This document shows, in pieces, positions 16,201 through 26,105 of a stretch of DNA of 64,000 bases. Numbering within the stretch: position 1 is the first letter of the stretch; each line of letters starts with the position of its first letter. A model generated the notes under the pieces. That model searched no databases, was not told the origin of the DNA, and saw only the letters and a program-made list of their open reading frames with translations. This stretch comes from Limimaricola hongkongensis DSM 17492 (GTDB lineage: Bacteria; Pseudomonadota; Alphaproteobacteria; Rhodobacterales; Rhodobacteraceae). The stretch is from assembly GCF_000600975.2 (NCBI RefSeq), contig NZ_KK088653.1, positions 744,501 through 808,500 of the forward strand. Direction: 5' to 3'. Position numbers and translations under genes: made by a program.

Positions 16201-17621
16201 TGGACGGGACGCAAACCATGAACGCCGCCACGAAACTGCCGCTCGATGTCGGACCTATTCATTTCGTGGGGATCGGCGGCATCGGGATGTCCGGTATCGC
16301 CGAGGTGCTGCTCAATCTGGGCTATACCGTCCAGGGGTCGGACCTGAAGGGCTCCAGGATCACCGCCCGGCTCGAAGAGCTGGGCGCGCGCATCTTCGTC
16401 GGCCAGTCGGGCGAGAACCTCGACGGCGCGCAGGTCGTGGTGATCTCCACCGCCATCAAGCCGGGCAATCCCGAGCTCGACGAGGCGCGCAGGCGGGGCC
16501 TGCCGGTGGTGCGCCGGGCCGAAATGCTGGCCGAGCTGATGCGGCTGCGCTCGAACGTCGCGGTGGGCGGCACGCATGGCAAGACCACCACCACGACCAT
16601 GGTGGCGACGCTGCTCGATGCGGGGCATTTCGACCCGACCGTGATCAATGGCGGCATCATCCATGCCTATGGCTCGAACGCCCGGATGGGGCAGGGCGAA
16701 TGGATGGTGGTCGAGGCCGACGAAAGCGACGGCACCTTCAACCGGCTGCCCGCGACCATCGCCATCGTCACCAATATCGACCCCGAGCACATGGATCACT
16801 GGGGCTCGATCGAGGGGCTCAGGAAGGGCTTTCTCGATTTCGTGTCGAACATCCCGTTCTATGGCCTCGCCGTGTGCTGCACCGACCACCCCGAGGTGCA
16901 GGCGCTGGTGGGCCGGGTCACCGACCGTCGGGTCACCACCTTCGGCTTCAACGCGCAGGCCGATGTGCGTGCCGCCAACCTGACCTACAAGGGCGGCATC
17001 GCGCATTTCGACATCGTGCTCAGGGCCGAGGACGCGGTGATCGAAGGTTGCACCCTGCCGATGCCAGGCGACCACAATGTCTCCAACGCGCTGGCCGCCG
17101 TGGCCGTGGCGCGTCACTTGGGCATGAAGCGCGACGAAATCCGCGCCGCGCTGGCCGCTTTCGGCGGCGTCAACCGGCGCTTCACCAAGGTCGGCGAATG
17201 GAACGGCGTCACGGTGATCGACGATTACGGCCACCACCCGGTCGAGATCGCCGCCGTGTTGCGCGCCGCGCGGCAGGCAAGCGAGGGCCGCGTGATCGCG
17301 GTGCACCAGCCGCATCGCTACACGCGCCTCGCCTCGCTGTTCGAGGATTTCTGCACCTGTTTCAACGACGCCGACGTGGTCGGCATTTCCGACATCTACG
17401 CCGCTGGCGAAGAGCCGATCGCGGGCGCGGGCCGGGACGATCTGGTGGCCGGGCTGATCCGCCACGGCCATCGCCAGGCCCATGCCGTGGACTCCGAGGA
17501 GGCGCTGACCGAGCTGGTGCGTCACGAGGCGAAGCCCGGCGACATCGTGGTCTGTCTCGGCGCCGGCACGATCAGCGCCTGGGCCGGGGCGCTGCCCGCG
17601 CGGCTGGAGCAGGGCGGATGA
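16200..17621 (+). CDS. murC: UDP-N-acetylmuramate:L-alanine ligase MurC
   Basis: The first Mur ligase, adding L-alanine to UDP-MurNAc. The 473-residue protein has an N-terminal [17 protein letters not shown] nucleotide-binding fold, the ATP loop [11 protein letters not shown] from residue 123, the EADESDGTF block and [10 protein letters not shown] in the C-terminal part. The ATG at 16200 is chosen because AAGGAG lies 11 bases upstream. A TTG three bases earlier is possible. The start overlaps the murG stop by one base and the stop overlaps the next gene (ATGA). Confidence 0.96.
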   Translation: MDGTQTMNAATKLPLDVGPIHFVGIGGIGMSGIAEVLLNLGYTVQGSDLKGSRITARLEELGARIFVGQSGENLDGAQVVVISTAIKPGNPELDEARRRGLPVVRRAEMLAELMRLRSNVAVGGTHGKTTTTTMVATLLDAGHFDPTVINGGIIHAYGSNARMGQGEWMVVEADESDGTFNRLPATIAIVTNIDPEHMDHWGSIEGLRKGFLDFVSNIPFYGLAVCCTDHPEVQALVGRVTDRRVTTFGFNAQADVRAANLTYKGGIAHFDIVLRAEDAVIEGCTLPMPGDHNVSNALAAVAVARHLGMKRDEIRAALAAFGGVNRRFTKVGEWNGVTVIDDYGHHPVEIAAVLRAARQASEGRVIAVHQPHRYTRLASLFEDFCTCFNDADVVGISDIYAAGEEPIAGAGRDDLVAGLIRHGHRQAHAVDSEEALTELVRHEAKPGDIVVCLGAGTISAWAGALPARLEQGG

Positions 17622-17872
17622 GCGCGCAGCAGCTTTTGCCGATTGCCGCCGCCTGCCTGTGGCTGGTCGCGGCGAACCTCGTCGTGATGCTGCCGTCGCG
17701 CGACAATCATCGCAGCTGCGCCACGATCCTCGTGGTGATCGGCGTGCCGCTGCTGGGCTGGGTCACCTTCGCTTTCGGCCCGGTGGCCGGGGTGGTGCTG
17801 ATGGCCGCCGGCGTATCGGTGCTGCGTTGGCCGCTGATGCTTCTGGGGCGGCTGCGGCGGCCATGGGGGTGA
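17618..17872 (+). CDS. DUF2484 small membrane protein
   Basis: An 84-residue protein with two or three hydrophobic segments (about residues 4-24, 33-52 and 54-75) and a basic C-terminus ([10 protein letters not shown]). DUF2484 proteins occur between murC and murB in Rhodobacteraceae, exactly as here. The start overlaps the murC stop (ATGA) and the stop is six bases before the murB ATG, so it is translated as part of the operon. Its function is unknown. The location suggests a role tied to envelope synthesis, which is inference only. Confidence 0.85.
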   Translation: MSAQQLLPIAAACLWLVAANLVVMLPSRDNHRSCATILVVIGVPLLGWVTFAFGPVAGVVLMAAGVSVLRWPLMLLGRLRRPWG

Positions 17873-17877
17873 GCGCG

Positions 17878-18804
17878 ATGACCGATCTTCCGCAGGTGCG
17901 CGGCCGGCTGACGCCGGACCGCCCGCTCTCCGATCTGACATGGCTGCGCGTGGGCGGCCCGGCCCAATGGTTGTTCCAGCCCGCCGACCGCGAGGATCTG
18001 GCGGCATTCCTGCGCGATCTCGATCCGTCGGTGCCGGTGTTTCCGATGGGCGTCGGCTCCAACCTGATCGTGCGCGACGGCGGCGTGCGCGGCGTGGTGA
18101 TCCGGCTGGGACGCGGCTTCAACGGCATCGAGATCGCCGAAGATGGCCGCGTGACGGCGGGCGCCGCCGCGCTCGACGCGCATGTCGCGCGTAAGGCGGC
18201 GCAGGCAGGGCGCGACCTGACCTTCCTGCGCACCATTCCCGGCGCGATCGGCGGGGCGGTGCGGATGAATGCCGGCTGCTATGGCTCTTATGTCGCCGAC
18301 GCGCTGCGCGAGGTCACGGTGATCCACCGCGACGGCCGGACCGTGACGCTGCCCGCCTCAGCGCTGGAGCTGGCCTACCGCTCCAGCCGCCTGCCCGAGG
18401 GCGCGGTGATCGTGGAGGCGGTGTTCGACGCCCCCGAAGGCGATCCGGCGGCGCTCGAGGCGCGCATGGCCGAGCAGATCGAGAAGCGCGACGCCAGCCA
18501 GCCGACCAAGGACCGGACGGCGGGATCGACCTTCCGCAACCCGGCCGGGTTCTCCTCGACCGGGCGCGCCGATGACAGCCACGAGTTGAAGGCCTGGAAG
18601 GTGATCGAGGAGGCGGGGATGCGCGGCGCCCGGCTCGGCGGCGCGGTGATGAACGAAAAGCACCCGAATTTCCTCACCAATGCCGGCGAAGCCAGCGCCG
18701 CCGACCTCGAAGCGCTGGGCGAGAAGGTCCGGAAAAGGGTTTACGAGCATTCGGGCCTGACGCTAGAATGGGAAATCATGCGGGTCGGACAGCCGGACGC
18801 CTGA
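17878..18804 (+). CDS. murB: UDP-N-acetylenolpyruvoylglucosamine reductase MurB
   Basis: The FAD-dependent reductase completes UDP-MurNAc synthesis. The 308-residue protein shows the FAD-binding block [16 protein letters not shown] (about residue 55), the conserved [17 protein letters not shown] (about residue 119), the substrate-reducing serine in GSTFRNP (about residue 217) and the C-terminal [10 protein letters not shown]. The ATG at 17878 is used. A GTG at 17869 overlapping the DUF2484 stop would add three residues. Confidence 0.96.
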   Translation: MTDLPQVRGRLTPDRPLSDLTWLRVGGPAQWLFQPADREDLAAFLRDLDPSVPVFPMGVGSNLIVRDGGVRGVVIRLGRGFNGIEIAEDGRVTAGAAALDAHVARKAAQAGRDLTFLRTIPGAIGGAVRMNAGCYGSYVADALREVTVIHRDGRTVTLPASALELAYRSSRLPEGAVIVEAVFDAPEGDPAALEARMAEQIEKRDASQPTKDRTAGSTFRNPAGFSSTGRADDSHELKAWKVIEEAGMRGARLGGAVMNEKHPNFLTNAGEASAADLEALGEKVRKRVYEHSGLTLEWEIMRVGQPDA

Positions 18805-18901
18805 CAAGCGGAAAATTAGATCTTCGCAAAGCGGAGAAAGCCCGAAACGGGCTATAACAATGACGCGCCGTCCAGCGGCGCGCGAATGAGGCAGTGCGGG
18901 A

Positions 18902-19816
18902 ATGTCGAGCGGGACACATCCCAAGGTTGTCGTGGTGATGGGCGGACCCTCGGCCGAGCGCGAGGTCTCGCTCTCCACGGGGCGCGAATGCGCGGCGGCC
19001 TTGCGGCAGGCGGGATTTGAGGCGATCGAGGTCGATGCCGGCCCCGACCTGATCGACCGACTGCGCACGCACGCCCCCGACGTGGTCTTCAACGCCCTGC
19101 ACGGCCCCCGCGGCGAGGATGGTTGCATCCAAGGCCTGCTGGAATGGCTGCGCATCCCCTACACCCATTCGGGCGTGCTCGCCTCGGCTCTCGCGATGGA
19201 CAAGGAGGCGACCAAGGCGGTGTTTCGCGCCGAAGCGCTGCCTGTGGCCGACAGCCGTCTCGCCACGAAGGCCGAGGTCATGGCCGGTCACGTCATGCCG
19301 CCGCCCTATGTGGTGAAGCCCTACAACGAAGGGTCGAGCGTCGGCGTCTATATCGTGCCAGAGGGCGCGGAGGCGCCGCCGCAGCTGGCGGAGGACATGC
19401 CCGAGACGGTGATGGTCGAAGCCTACCTGCCGGGGCGCGAGCTGACCACCACGGTGCTGGGCGACCGCGCGCTTACCGTGACCGACATCGTCACGAGCGG
19501 CTGGTACGACTACGACGCCAAGTACAAGACCGGCGGCTCGCGTCACGTGGTGCCGGCCGATATTCCGCAGGAGATCTTCGAGGCCTGCCTAGATTACGCG
19601 CTGCGCGCCCATCGCGTGCTGGGCTGCCGCGGCCTGACCCGCACCGATTTTCGCTGGGACGAGGCCAAGGGGCTCGGCGGTCTGGTGCTGCTCGAAACCA
19701 ACACCCAGCCGGGCATGACCCCGACCTCGCTCGCGCCCGAGCAGGCGGCCTCGGTCGGGATTTCCTTTCCCGAGCTGTGCGGCTGGCTGGTGGAGGACGC
19801 GTCATGCGATCGCTGA
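18902..19816 (+). CDS. ddl: D-alanine:D-alanine ligase
   Basis: The ATP-grasp ligase makes the D-Ala-D-Ala used by MurF. The 304-residue protein has the N-terminal [37 protein letters not shown] (about residue 64), [11 protein letters not shown] (about residue 140) and the metal-binding [15 protein letters not shown] near the C-terminus. It begins 97 bases after murB. That gap holds a possible -10 box TATAAC at 18853 but no good -35 partner, and a short AGCCCG-AAA-CGGGCT hairpin. Its stop overlaps ftsQ by 13 bases. Confidence 0.95.
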   Translation: MSSGTHPKVVVVMGGPSAEREVSLSTGRECAAALRQAGFEAIEVDAGPDLIDRLRTHAPDVVFNALHGPRGEDGCIQGLLEWLRIPYTHSGVLASALAMDKEATKAVFRAEALPVADSRLATKAEVMAGHVMPPPYVVKPYNEGSSVGVYIVPEGAEAPPQLAEDMPETVMVEAYLPGRELTTTVLGDRALTVTDIVTSGWYDYDAKYKTGGSRHVVPADIPQEIFEACLDYALRAHRVLGCRGLTRTDFRWDEAKGLGGLVLLETNTQPGMTPTSLAPEQAASVGISFPELCGWLVEDASCDR

Positions 19817-20691
19817 AATCGCTTTTGCGGCGCGAGCCGCAATACGGCATGCGCCGCGATCCCGCGCCGACGCGCTGGGGCTACCGCTACCAGCGGCTGA
19901 TGCTCACGCCCGCCTTCAGGATCGGCATGCGGTTCGGGTTGCCGGTGCTGGGCGTGGCGCTGGTCGGCGGGATCTGGTTCGGGCAGGCCGACAACCGCGC
20001 CGCCTTTGCCGCGCAGCTGGACCGCATCAAGGCGACGATCCAGCAGCGCCCCGAATTCATGGTCGGCGCGGTCGAGATCGACGGCGCCGAGCCCGCGCTC
20101 GCCGCCGCGATCAAGTCGTTCCTGCCCGAAACCATGCCGATCTCCTCCTTCGATCTGGACCTGCCCGAGATCCGCACCCGGATCCGCGAGCTGACGGCGG
20201 TGGCCGACGCCACCGTGCGGGTGCAGCCCGGCGGCACGCTGGAGATCGCGGTGACGCAGCGCGTGCCGGTGGCGGTCTGGCGTTATGTCGACGGGCTGCG
20301 GCTAGTCGATGCCAAGGGGGTGATGACCGGCATGATCGGGCAGCGTTCCGACCGCGCCGACCTGCCGCTGATCGCGGGCGACGGCGCGCGCGAGAAGATC
20401 GACGAGGCGCTGGCGTTGTTCGCCGCCGCCGCGCCGGTGGCCGATCGGGTGCGCGGGCTGGTGCGGATGGGCGAACGGCGCTGGGATCTGGTGCTCGACC
20501 GCGACCAGCGCATCCTCTTGCCCGCCGCGAACCCGGTGCCGGCGCTTGAACGGGTGATGGCGCTCGACGGGGCCGAGGACATGCTGGCGCGCGACATCGC
20601 GGCGGTGGACATCAGGAACGAGGATCGGCCGACCATAAGGCTGACCGAGCAGGCACTGGTGCGGCTTCGCCGTGTCAGCGACAACAACTAA
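19804..20691 (+). CDS. ftsQ: Cell division protein FtsQ
   Basis: A 295-residue bitopic protein. A basic cytoplasmic tail of about 40 residues is followed by one transmembrane helix (about 44-64), a POTRA domain (about 78-150) and the FtsQ beta domain. It nucleates the FtsQLB complex. The identification rests on topology, length and position between ddl and ftsA, and on typical alphaproteobacterial blocks ([25 protein letters not shown]). It overlaps the end of ddl by 13 bases. Confidence 0.93.
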   Translation: MRSLKSLLRREPQYGMRRDPAPTRWGYRYQRLMLTPAFRIGMRFGLPVLGVALVGGIWFGQADNRAAFAAQLDRIKATIQQRPEFMVGAVEIDGAEPALAAAIKSFLPETMPISSFDLDLPEIRTRIRELTAVADATVRVQPGGTLEIAVTQRVPVAVWRYVDGLRLVDAKGVMTGMIGQRSDRADLPLIAGDGAREKIDEALALFAAAAPVADRVRGLVRMGERRWDLVLDRDQRILLPAANPVPALERVMALDGAEDMLARDIAAVDIRNEDRPTIRLTEQALVRLRRVSDNN

Positions 20692-20712
20692 AAAACGGGA
20701 GCGGGACGGAAA

Positions 20713-22041
20713 ATGGGGCAGCTCTACCAGACCCAGCGGGCGATGCGCCACATGCGCAAGGCGGCGATGCAGCGTGGCGTGATCGCCATTCTCGATGTCG
20801 GCACCTCGAAGATCGCCTGCCTGGTGCTGCGCTTCGACGGCGACGCGCCCGCGCTCGAAGGCGTGGGCTCGATGGCCGGGCAGTCCAATTTCCGCATCAT
20901 CGGCGCCGCCACCACCCGCTCGCGCGGGGTCTCCTTCGGCGAGGTCGCGGCCATGGCCGAGACCGAGCGCGCGATCCGCACCGCGGTGCAGGCGGCGCAG
21001 AAGATGGCCGGCGTCCGGGTCGACCACGTGATCGCCACGCTATCGGGCGCGCGCCCGCGCAGCTACGGGCTCGACGGCGAGGTCGAGGTCGAGGCGGGGC
21101 AGGTCACGGGCGGCGATATCGGCCGCGTGCTCGCGGCCTGCGAGATGCCCGATTACGGCGATGGCCGCGAGGTGCTGCACGCCCAACCGGTGAACTTCGC
21201 GCTCGATCACCGTTCCGGTCTCGCCGATCCGCGCGGCCAGATCGGCCAGCGGCTGACCACCGACATGCACCTGCTCACCGTCGATGCCACCGCGATCGAG
21301 AACCTGCTCTATTGCATCAAGCGCTGCGATCTCGAGGTCGCGGGGCTGGCGTCGTCGGCCTATGTGTCGGGCGTCTCGTCGTTGGTGGAGGACGAGCAGG
21401 AGCTGGGCGCGGCCTGCATCGACATGGGCGGCGGCTCGACCGGCATCTCGGTCTTCATCCGCAAGCACATGATCTATGCCGACAGCGTCCGCATGGGCGG
21501 CGATCACGTCACCTCGGACATCTCGATGGGGCTGCAGGTGCCGATGGCCACGGCCGAGCGGATCAAGACCTTCTATGGCGGCGTCGTCGCCACCGGCATG
21601 GACGACCGCGAGATGATCGAGATCGGCGGCGACACCGGCGACTGGGAGCACGACCGCCGCACCGTCAGCCGGGCCGAGCTGATCGGCATCATGCGCCCGC
21701 GGGTCGAGGAGATCCTCGAGGAGGTGCGCCAGCGGCTCGACGCGGCGGGGTTCGAGCATCTGCCATCCCAGCAGATCGTGCTCACCGGCGGCGGCAGCCA
21801 GATCCCCGGCCTCGACGGGCTGGCGACGCGGATTCTCGGCCAACAGGTGCGTCTGGGCCGCCCGCTCCGGGTGCAGGGGCTGCCGCAGGCGGCCACGGGG
21901 CCGGCTTTTGCCGGGTCGGTGGGATTGTGTCTGTTCGCGGCACACCCGCAGGATGAATGGTGGGATTTCGATGTCCCGGCAGAGAAGTATCCGGCCCGGT
22001 CGTTCAAGCGGGCCTTCAAGTGGTTCAAGGACAACTGGTGA
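20713..22041 (+). CDS. ftsA: Cell division protein FtsA
   Basis: The actin-like ATPase tethers FtsZ filaments to the membrane. The 442-residue protein has phosphate-1 IAILDVGTSKIACLVL (about residue 24), the SHS2-type 1C subdomain, CIDMGGGSTGISVF (about residue 236), LTGGGSQIPGLDG (about residue 357) and a C-terminal amphipathic targeting helix (FKRAFKWFKDNW). It follows ftsQ by 21 bases. Confidence 0.96.
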   Translation: MGQLYQTQRAMRHMRKAAMQRGVIAILDVGTSKIACLVLRFDGDAPALEGVGSMAGQSNFRIIGAATTRSRGVSFGEVAAMAETERAIRTAVQAAQKMAGVRVDHVIATLSGARPRSYGLDGEVEVEAGQVTGGDIGRVLAACEMPDYGDGREVLHAQPVNFALDHRSGLADPRGQIGQRLTTDMHLLTVDATAIENLLYCIKRCDLEVAGLASSAYVSGVSSLVEDEQELGAACIDMGGGSTGISVFIRKHMIYADSVRMGGDHVTSDISMGLQVPMATAERIKTFYGGVVATGMDDREMIEIGGDTGDWEHDRRTVSRAELIGIMRPRVEEILEEVRQRLDAAGFEHLPSQQIVLTGGGSQIPGLDGLATRILGQQVRLGRPLRVQGLPQAATGPAFAGSVGLCLFAAHPQDEWWDFDVPAEKYPARSFKRAFKWFKDNW

Positions 22042-22089
22042 TACGCAAGATATCGCTTACCGCGACGTCGGCGGGCGATTTTCCAGTGC

Positions 22090-22200
22090 GAATCCGGCGA
22101 AAATAAGTACGAACGCCCGAGTTTCCCCGTGACGATGCGGACGCGCGCGGATAGTTTGGCCAGATAATGGCAAATACGCCCGGCGGGACGGGCCAGATTC
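22090..22200 (+). promoter_or_regulatory. ftsZ leader region with two GANTC sites
   Basis: The 176 bases between ftsA and ftsZ contain GAATC (22090-22094) and GATTC (22196-22200). GANTC is the CcrM methylation site, and in alphaproteobacteria such sites in the ftsZ promoter link its expression to DNA methylation and GcrA. The motif is short and can occur by chance. Confidence 0.35.
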
Positions 22201-22217
22201 AGGACAGGCAGACAGCG

Positions 22218-23939
22218 ATGGCACTCAACCTCTCTCTGCCGGGGCAGGAAGATCTCAAGCCCCGGATCACCGTCTTCGGCGTGGGCGGCGCTGGTGGCAA
22301 CGCGGTCAACAACATGATCGAGAAGGAACTCGACGGAGTCGAGTTCGTGGTTGCCAACACCGATGCGCAGGCGCTGCAGCAGTCGCGCGCGCAGGCCAAG
22401 ATCCAGATGGGCGTGAAGGTCACCGAAGGCCTGGGCGCTGGCGCCCGCGCCACCGTCGGTGCCGCCGCGGCCGAGGAATCGATCGAGGAGATCGTCGATC
22501 ACCTCGCTGGCGCGCATATGTGCTTCATCACCGCCGGCATGGGCGGCGGCACCGGCACCGGCGCCGCGCCGATCATCGCCCAGGCGGCCCGTGAACTCGG
22601 CGTGCTGACCGTCGGCGTCGTCACCAAGCCGTTCCAGTTCGAGGGCGGCAAGCGCATGAAGCAGGCCGAGGCCGGCGTCGAGGCGCTGCAGAAGGTGGTC
22701 GACACCCTCATCATCATCCCGAACCAGAACCTGTTCCGCCTCGCCAACGAGAACACCACCTTCACCGAAGCCTTCGCGCTCGCCGACGACGTGCTCTATC
22801 AGGGCGTGAAGGGCGTGACCGACCTGATGGTGCGCCCCGGCCTGATCAACCTCGACTTCGCCGACGTGCGCGCGGTGATGGACGAGATGGGCAAGGCGAT
22901 GATGGGCACCGGCGAAGCCGATGGCGAGGATCGCGCCGTGCAGGCCGCCGAGAAGGCGATAGCGAACCCGCTGCTCGACGAGATCAGCCTCGAGGGCGCC
23001 AAGGGCGTGCTGATCAACATCACCGGCGGCTACGACCTGACGCTGTTCGAGCTCGACGAAGCCGCGAACAAGATCCGCGAGAAGGTCGATCCCGAAGCCA
23101 ACATCATCGTCGGCTCGACGCTCGACACCGGCATGGAAGGCCGGATGCGCGTCTCCGTCGTCGCCACCGGCATCGACGCGGTCGCCAAGATCGAGGACAC
23201 CCCAGTGCCGCGCCGCAAGATGAGCGAGCCGCTGCGCGAGCGCGTCTCGGCCGAGGACGAGGCGCCCGCCGCCCCGGTGCCGCCGCGCCGCGAGGCGCCC
23301 CAGCAGCAGCCTGCCCGCGCCCAGGCCCCGGCCGCCCCGCGTCGCGAGGCGCCGCAGGCCCGTCCCGAGCCCGAGCAGCCCGCCTATGAGGACGACTTCG
23401 CGGGCGGTTTCGACACCCGCCGCACCGCCCCGCGCGAAGAGCCGCAGCAGCGGTTCCAGCCGCAGCAGGACGACGACCTGCCGCCGCCCGCCTACGAGCC
23501 GCGCCGCGAGGCGCCGCAGGCCGAATCCGCGCCCGAAAGCTTCGTGGCGCCCGCGCCGCGCGCCGGTGGCGAACGGTCGCCCGAGCAGATGGCACGCCTG
23601 CGCGCCGCGGCCCAGAACCAGCCGCGCCAGCAGCAGCCCGAGCGCGCCGAGATGCCGCGCGCCGAGCCGCGCAGCCCCGCCGCACCGACCCGTGGCGCCG
23701 AAGCCGACCGCCAGCAGCCGCGCTTCGGCATCAATTCGCTCATCAACCGGATGACCGGTCAGGGCGAACAGCCGGCCAGCCCGGCGGCGCAGCCGCGCCA
23801 GCAACCGCAGGCCCAGCGTCCGCAGCCGCAGCAGCCCAGCGGCCCGCGTCAGGCGCCCAACTGGTCCGATGACGGCGAGACCGATCCCGAGCAGGAGCGC
23901 ATCGAGATCCCCGCCTTCCTGCGGCGTCAGGCCAACTGA
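22218..23939 (+). CDS. ftsZ: Cell division GTPase FtsZ
   Basis: The tubulin homologue that forms the Z ring. The protein has 573 residues. The GTPase domain spans about 1-320, with [14 protein letters not shown] at residue 20 and the tubulin signature [10 protein letters not shown] at 109-118. A Pro/Gln/Arg-rich disordered linker of about 200 residues follows, interrupted by [13 protein letters not shown] near residue 508. The C-terminal peptide [11 protein letters not shown] binds FtsA and other partners. An ATG at 22167 would add 17 residues. The ATG at 22218 is chosen because relatives begin directly with the [14 protein letters not shown] block. A strong terminator follows. Confidence 0.96.
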   Translation: MALNLSLPGQEDLKPRITVFGVGGAGGNAVNNMIEKELDGVEFVVANTDAQALQQSRAQAKIQMGVKVTEGLGAGARATVGAAAAEESIEEIVDHLAGAHMCFITAGMGGGTGTGAAPIIAQAARELGVLTVGVVTKPFQFEGGKRMKQAEAGVEALQKVVDTLIIIPNQNLFRLANENTTFTEAFALADDVLYQGVKGVTDLMVRPGLINLDFADVRAVMDEMGKAMMGTGEADGEDRAVQAAEKAIANPLLDEISLEGAKGVLINITGGYDLTLFELDEAANKIREKVDPEANIIVGSTLDTGMEGRMRVSVVATGIDAVAKIEDTPVPRRKMSEPLRERVSAEDEAPAAPVPPRREAPQQQPARAQAPAAPRREAPQARPEPEQPAYEDDFAGGFDTRRTAPREEPQQRFQPQQDDDLPPPAYEPRREAPQAESAPESFVAPAPRAGGERSPEQMARLRAAAQNQPRQQQPERAEMPRAEPRSPAAPTRGAEADRQQPRFGINSLINRMTGQGEQPASPAAQPRQQPQAQRPQPQQPSGPRQAPNWSDDGETDPEQERIEIPAFLRRQAN

Positions 23940-23965
23940 TCGATCCCCGCACAACAGCTGTGCGA

Positions 23966-23998
23966 AAAGGGCCGCCCTTCGGGTGGCCCTTTGTTTTT
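23966..23998 (+). terminator. Rho-independent terminator after ftsZ
   Basis: AAAGGGCC and GGCCCTTT form an 8-bp stem around an 11-base loop, followed by GTTTTTC. It separates the dcw operon from lpxC. Confidence 0.9.
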
Positions 23999-24062
23999 CA
24001 AAGCCAATTCACCGCCGATGCGTGTCCGGGGCCACATGTTTCACGCTGTCGCAAAGAGTGAA

Positions 24063-24091
24063 TTGTGACCCGGCGGCCAAGCTCCTAGGTC
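24063..24091 (+). promoter_or_regulatory. Weak promoter candidate for lpxC
   Basis: TTGTGA is followed after 17 bases by TAGGTC, about 40 bases before the lpxC start. The -35 box is good and the -10 box poor. A TTCAC/GTGAA inverted repeat lies immediately upstream (24041-24062). Confidence 0.3.
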
Positions 24092-24130
24092 ACTGGGTAA
24101 CAAATTCATAACGCATTCGGGCGAAGAGAC

Positions 24131-25066
24131 GTGCAGACAACCGTGTTCACAAAAGTCGGCTTCAGCGGCATCGGGCTTCATACGGGGCGGCCGGTCCGGC
24201 TGACCCTGCGCCCGGCGTCGGCCGGACACGGCATCGTTTTCCGCCGCACCGACGTGGTCGGCATCGACGCCCGCGTGCCTGCCCGCTGGGATCTCGTGCA
24301 GATCTCGCCGCTCAACACCCGCATCGTCAATGCCGCCGGTGTCACGGTCTCGACCATCGAACACCTGATGGCCGCTCTGGCGGGCTGTGGCGTTCACAAT
24401 GTTCTGGTCGAGATCGACGGGCCGGAGGTGCCGATCCTCGATGGCAGCGCCGCGGGTTTCGCACGGGCCATTCTCGGCGTCGGGCTGCGGCGGCTCGATG
24501 CGCCTCTGCGCGCGATCGAGGTGCTGGCCCCGGTCGAGGTGGCGCAGAATGGGGCCGTGGCGCGGCTGCGTCCGCAGCAGGAGGGCGAGCCGCGCGGTCT
24601 GCGCATCGATTTCGGGATCGACTTCCCCGATCCGGCGATCGGGCGCCAGCACCGCGTGCTCGACATGGCCAACGGCGCCTTCCTGCGCGAGCTGTGCGAC
24701 AGCCGCACCTTCTGCCGCCTGTCCGACGTGGAGGCGATGCAGAGCCAGGGTCTTGCCCTGGGCGGCACCTACGAGAACGCGGTGGTGATCGACGGCGACC
24801 GGGTGCTGAGCCCGGGCGGACTGCGCCATGCCGATGAGGCGGTGCGCCACAAGATGCTCGACGCGCTTGGCGACCTCACCACCGCGGGCCTGCCGATTCT
24901 CGGCGTCTACGAGGGGCGGCGCGCGGGTCATGCAATGACCAACCACCTGCTGCGCGCGCTGTTCGCGCAGCCCGACGCGTGGCGCATCGTGGAGTGCGAC
25001 GCGGCGCTCGCCGCGCGCCTGCCCGGCGGGCGCCTGAAGCCCGCGGATCTTGCCGCCGTCGCCTGA
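24131..25066 (+). CDS. lpxC: UDP-3-O-acyl-N-acetylglucosamine deacetylase LpxC
   Basis: The zinc hydrolase catalyses the committed step of lipid A synthesis. The 311-residue protein begins QTTVFTKVGFSGIGLHTGRP. Zinc-ligand regions are STIEHLMAAL (His at about residue 79) and RHKMLDALGDL, and GHAMTNHL carries the catalytic histidine. The start is GTG, with GAAGAGAC just upstream. It lies between a terminator and bamD, the usual place at the end of the dcw cluster. Confidence 0.95.
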   Translation: MQTTVFTKVGFSGIGLHTGRPVRLTLRPASAGHGIVFRRTDVVGIDARVPARWDLVQISPLNTRIVNAAGVTVSTIEHLMAALAGCGVHNVLVEIDGPEVPILDGSAAGFARAILGVGLRRLDAPLRAIEVLAPVEVAQNGAVARLRPQQEGEPRGLRIDFGIDFPDPAIGRQHRVLDMANGAFLRELCDSRTFCRLSDVEAMQSQGLALGGTYENAVVIDGDRVLSPGGLRHADEAVRHKMLDALGDLTTAGLPILGVYEGRRAGHAMTNHLLRALFAQPDAWRIVECDAALAARLPGGRLKPADLAAVA

Positions 25067-25197
25067 CCCCCGCCGCGTAGCCGGCCCGGCGAAGGCTCCG
25101 GGAAAAGCCGTTTTGCCCCCGATTTTTTCATGCTAGACCGAAGCCCGAGCGGCCCCGGTGCGGGGCGTGAACGGGGCGTTGACCCCGGGATGGGCAG

Positions 25198-26067
25198 ATG
25201 ACCGACAGGATGCAGGACGCGCGGATGGCAGGCAGCGGAACACGGGTCAGCTTGGGCCTGATACTGGCCCTGGGGCTTCTCGGGGCCTGCGGGGCCACCA
25301 GCAACCGTCTGGCGCCCGCCGCGCTCGAAGAGCTGAGCGCCGCGCAGATCTACGATCAGGGCGAGACCAGCCTCGATGGTGGCAACGCCGAGGACGCGGC
25401 CTTCTATTTCGGCGAAATCGAACGTCTTTACCCCTATTCCGAATGGGCCAAGCGCGGCCTGATCATGCAGGCCTTCGCCCATCACAAGGGCCGCGCCTAT
25501 GACGAAAGCCGCGCCAGCGCGCAGCGCTATCTCGATTTCTACCCCGCCGATCAGGATGCGGCCTATGCGCAGTACCTGCTGGCGCTGAGCTATTACGACC
25601 AGATCGACGACATCGGTCGCGATCAGGGGCTCACCTTTCAGGCGCTGCAATCGCTGCGCGCCGTGATCGAGCAATATCCCGACAGCAGCTATGCCGCCGA
25701 GGCCAAGCTGAAATTCGACCTCGCCTTCGACCACCTCGCGGGCAAGGAAATGGAGATCGGGCGCTATTACCTCAAGCGCGGCCATTACGCCGCCGCCGCC
25801 CGGCGCTTCCGCGTCGTTGTCGAGGAATTCCAGACCACGACCCACACCGCCGAGGCGCTGCACCGGCTGGTCGAATCCTATCTCTCGCTCGGCCTCGTCG
25901 ACGAGGCGCAAACCGCTGGCGCGATCCTGGGCTACAACTACCGCGGCACGGATTGGTACGAGGACAGCTACAAGCTGCTGACCGGGCGCGGGCTGGAGCT
26001 GGCCGCCGCGGGCGACAACTGGCTGGCCGCGATCTATCGCCAGCTGGTGCGCGGCGAGTGGATCTGA
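25198..26067 (+). CDS. bamD: Outer-membrane assembly lipoprotein BamD
   Basis: An essential part of the BAM complex that inserts beta-barrel proteins. The 289-residue precursor has a hydrophobic signal ending in the lipobox LGAC (Cys at about residue 31), then TPR repeats with the family blocks IYDQGETSLDGGNAEDAAFY and DQIDDIGRDQ. The N-terminal extension before the hydrophobic core means that an internal ATG (25210 or 25225) may be the true start. It is followed 38 bases later by recN. Confidence 0.92.
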   Translation: MTDRMQDARMAGSGTRVSLGLILALGLLGACGATSNRLAPAALEELSAAQIYDQGETSLDGGNAEDAAFYFGEIERLYPYSEWAKRGLIMQAFAHHKGRAYDESRASAQRYLDFYPADQDAAYAQYLLALSYYDQIDDIGRDQGLTFQALQSLRAVIEQYPDSSYAAEAKLKFDLAFDHLAGKEMEIGRYYLKRGHYAAAARRFRVVVEEFQTTTHTAEALHRLVESYLSLGLVDEAQTAGAILGYNYRGTDWYEDSYKLLTGRGLELAAAGDNWLAAIYRQLVRGEWI

Positions 26068-26105
26068 TGTGGTCGCGCTGACGTTCCGCTCCGGGGGATA
26101 GACCT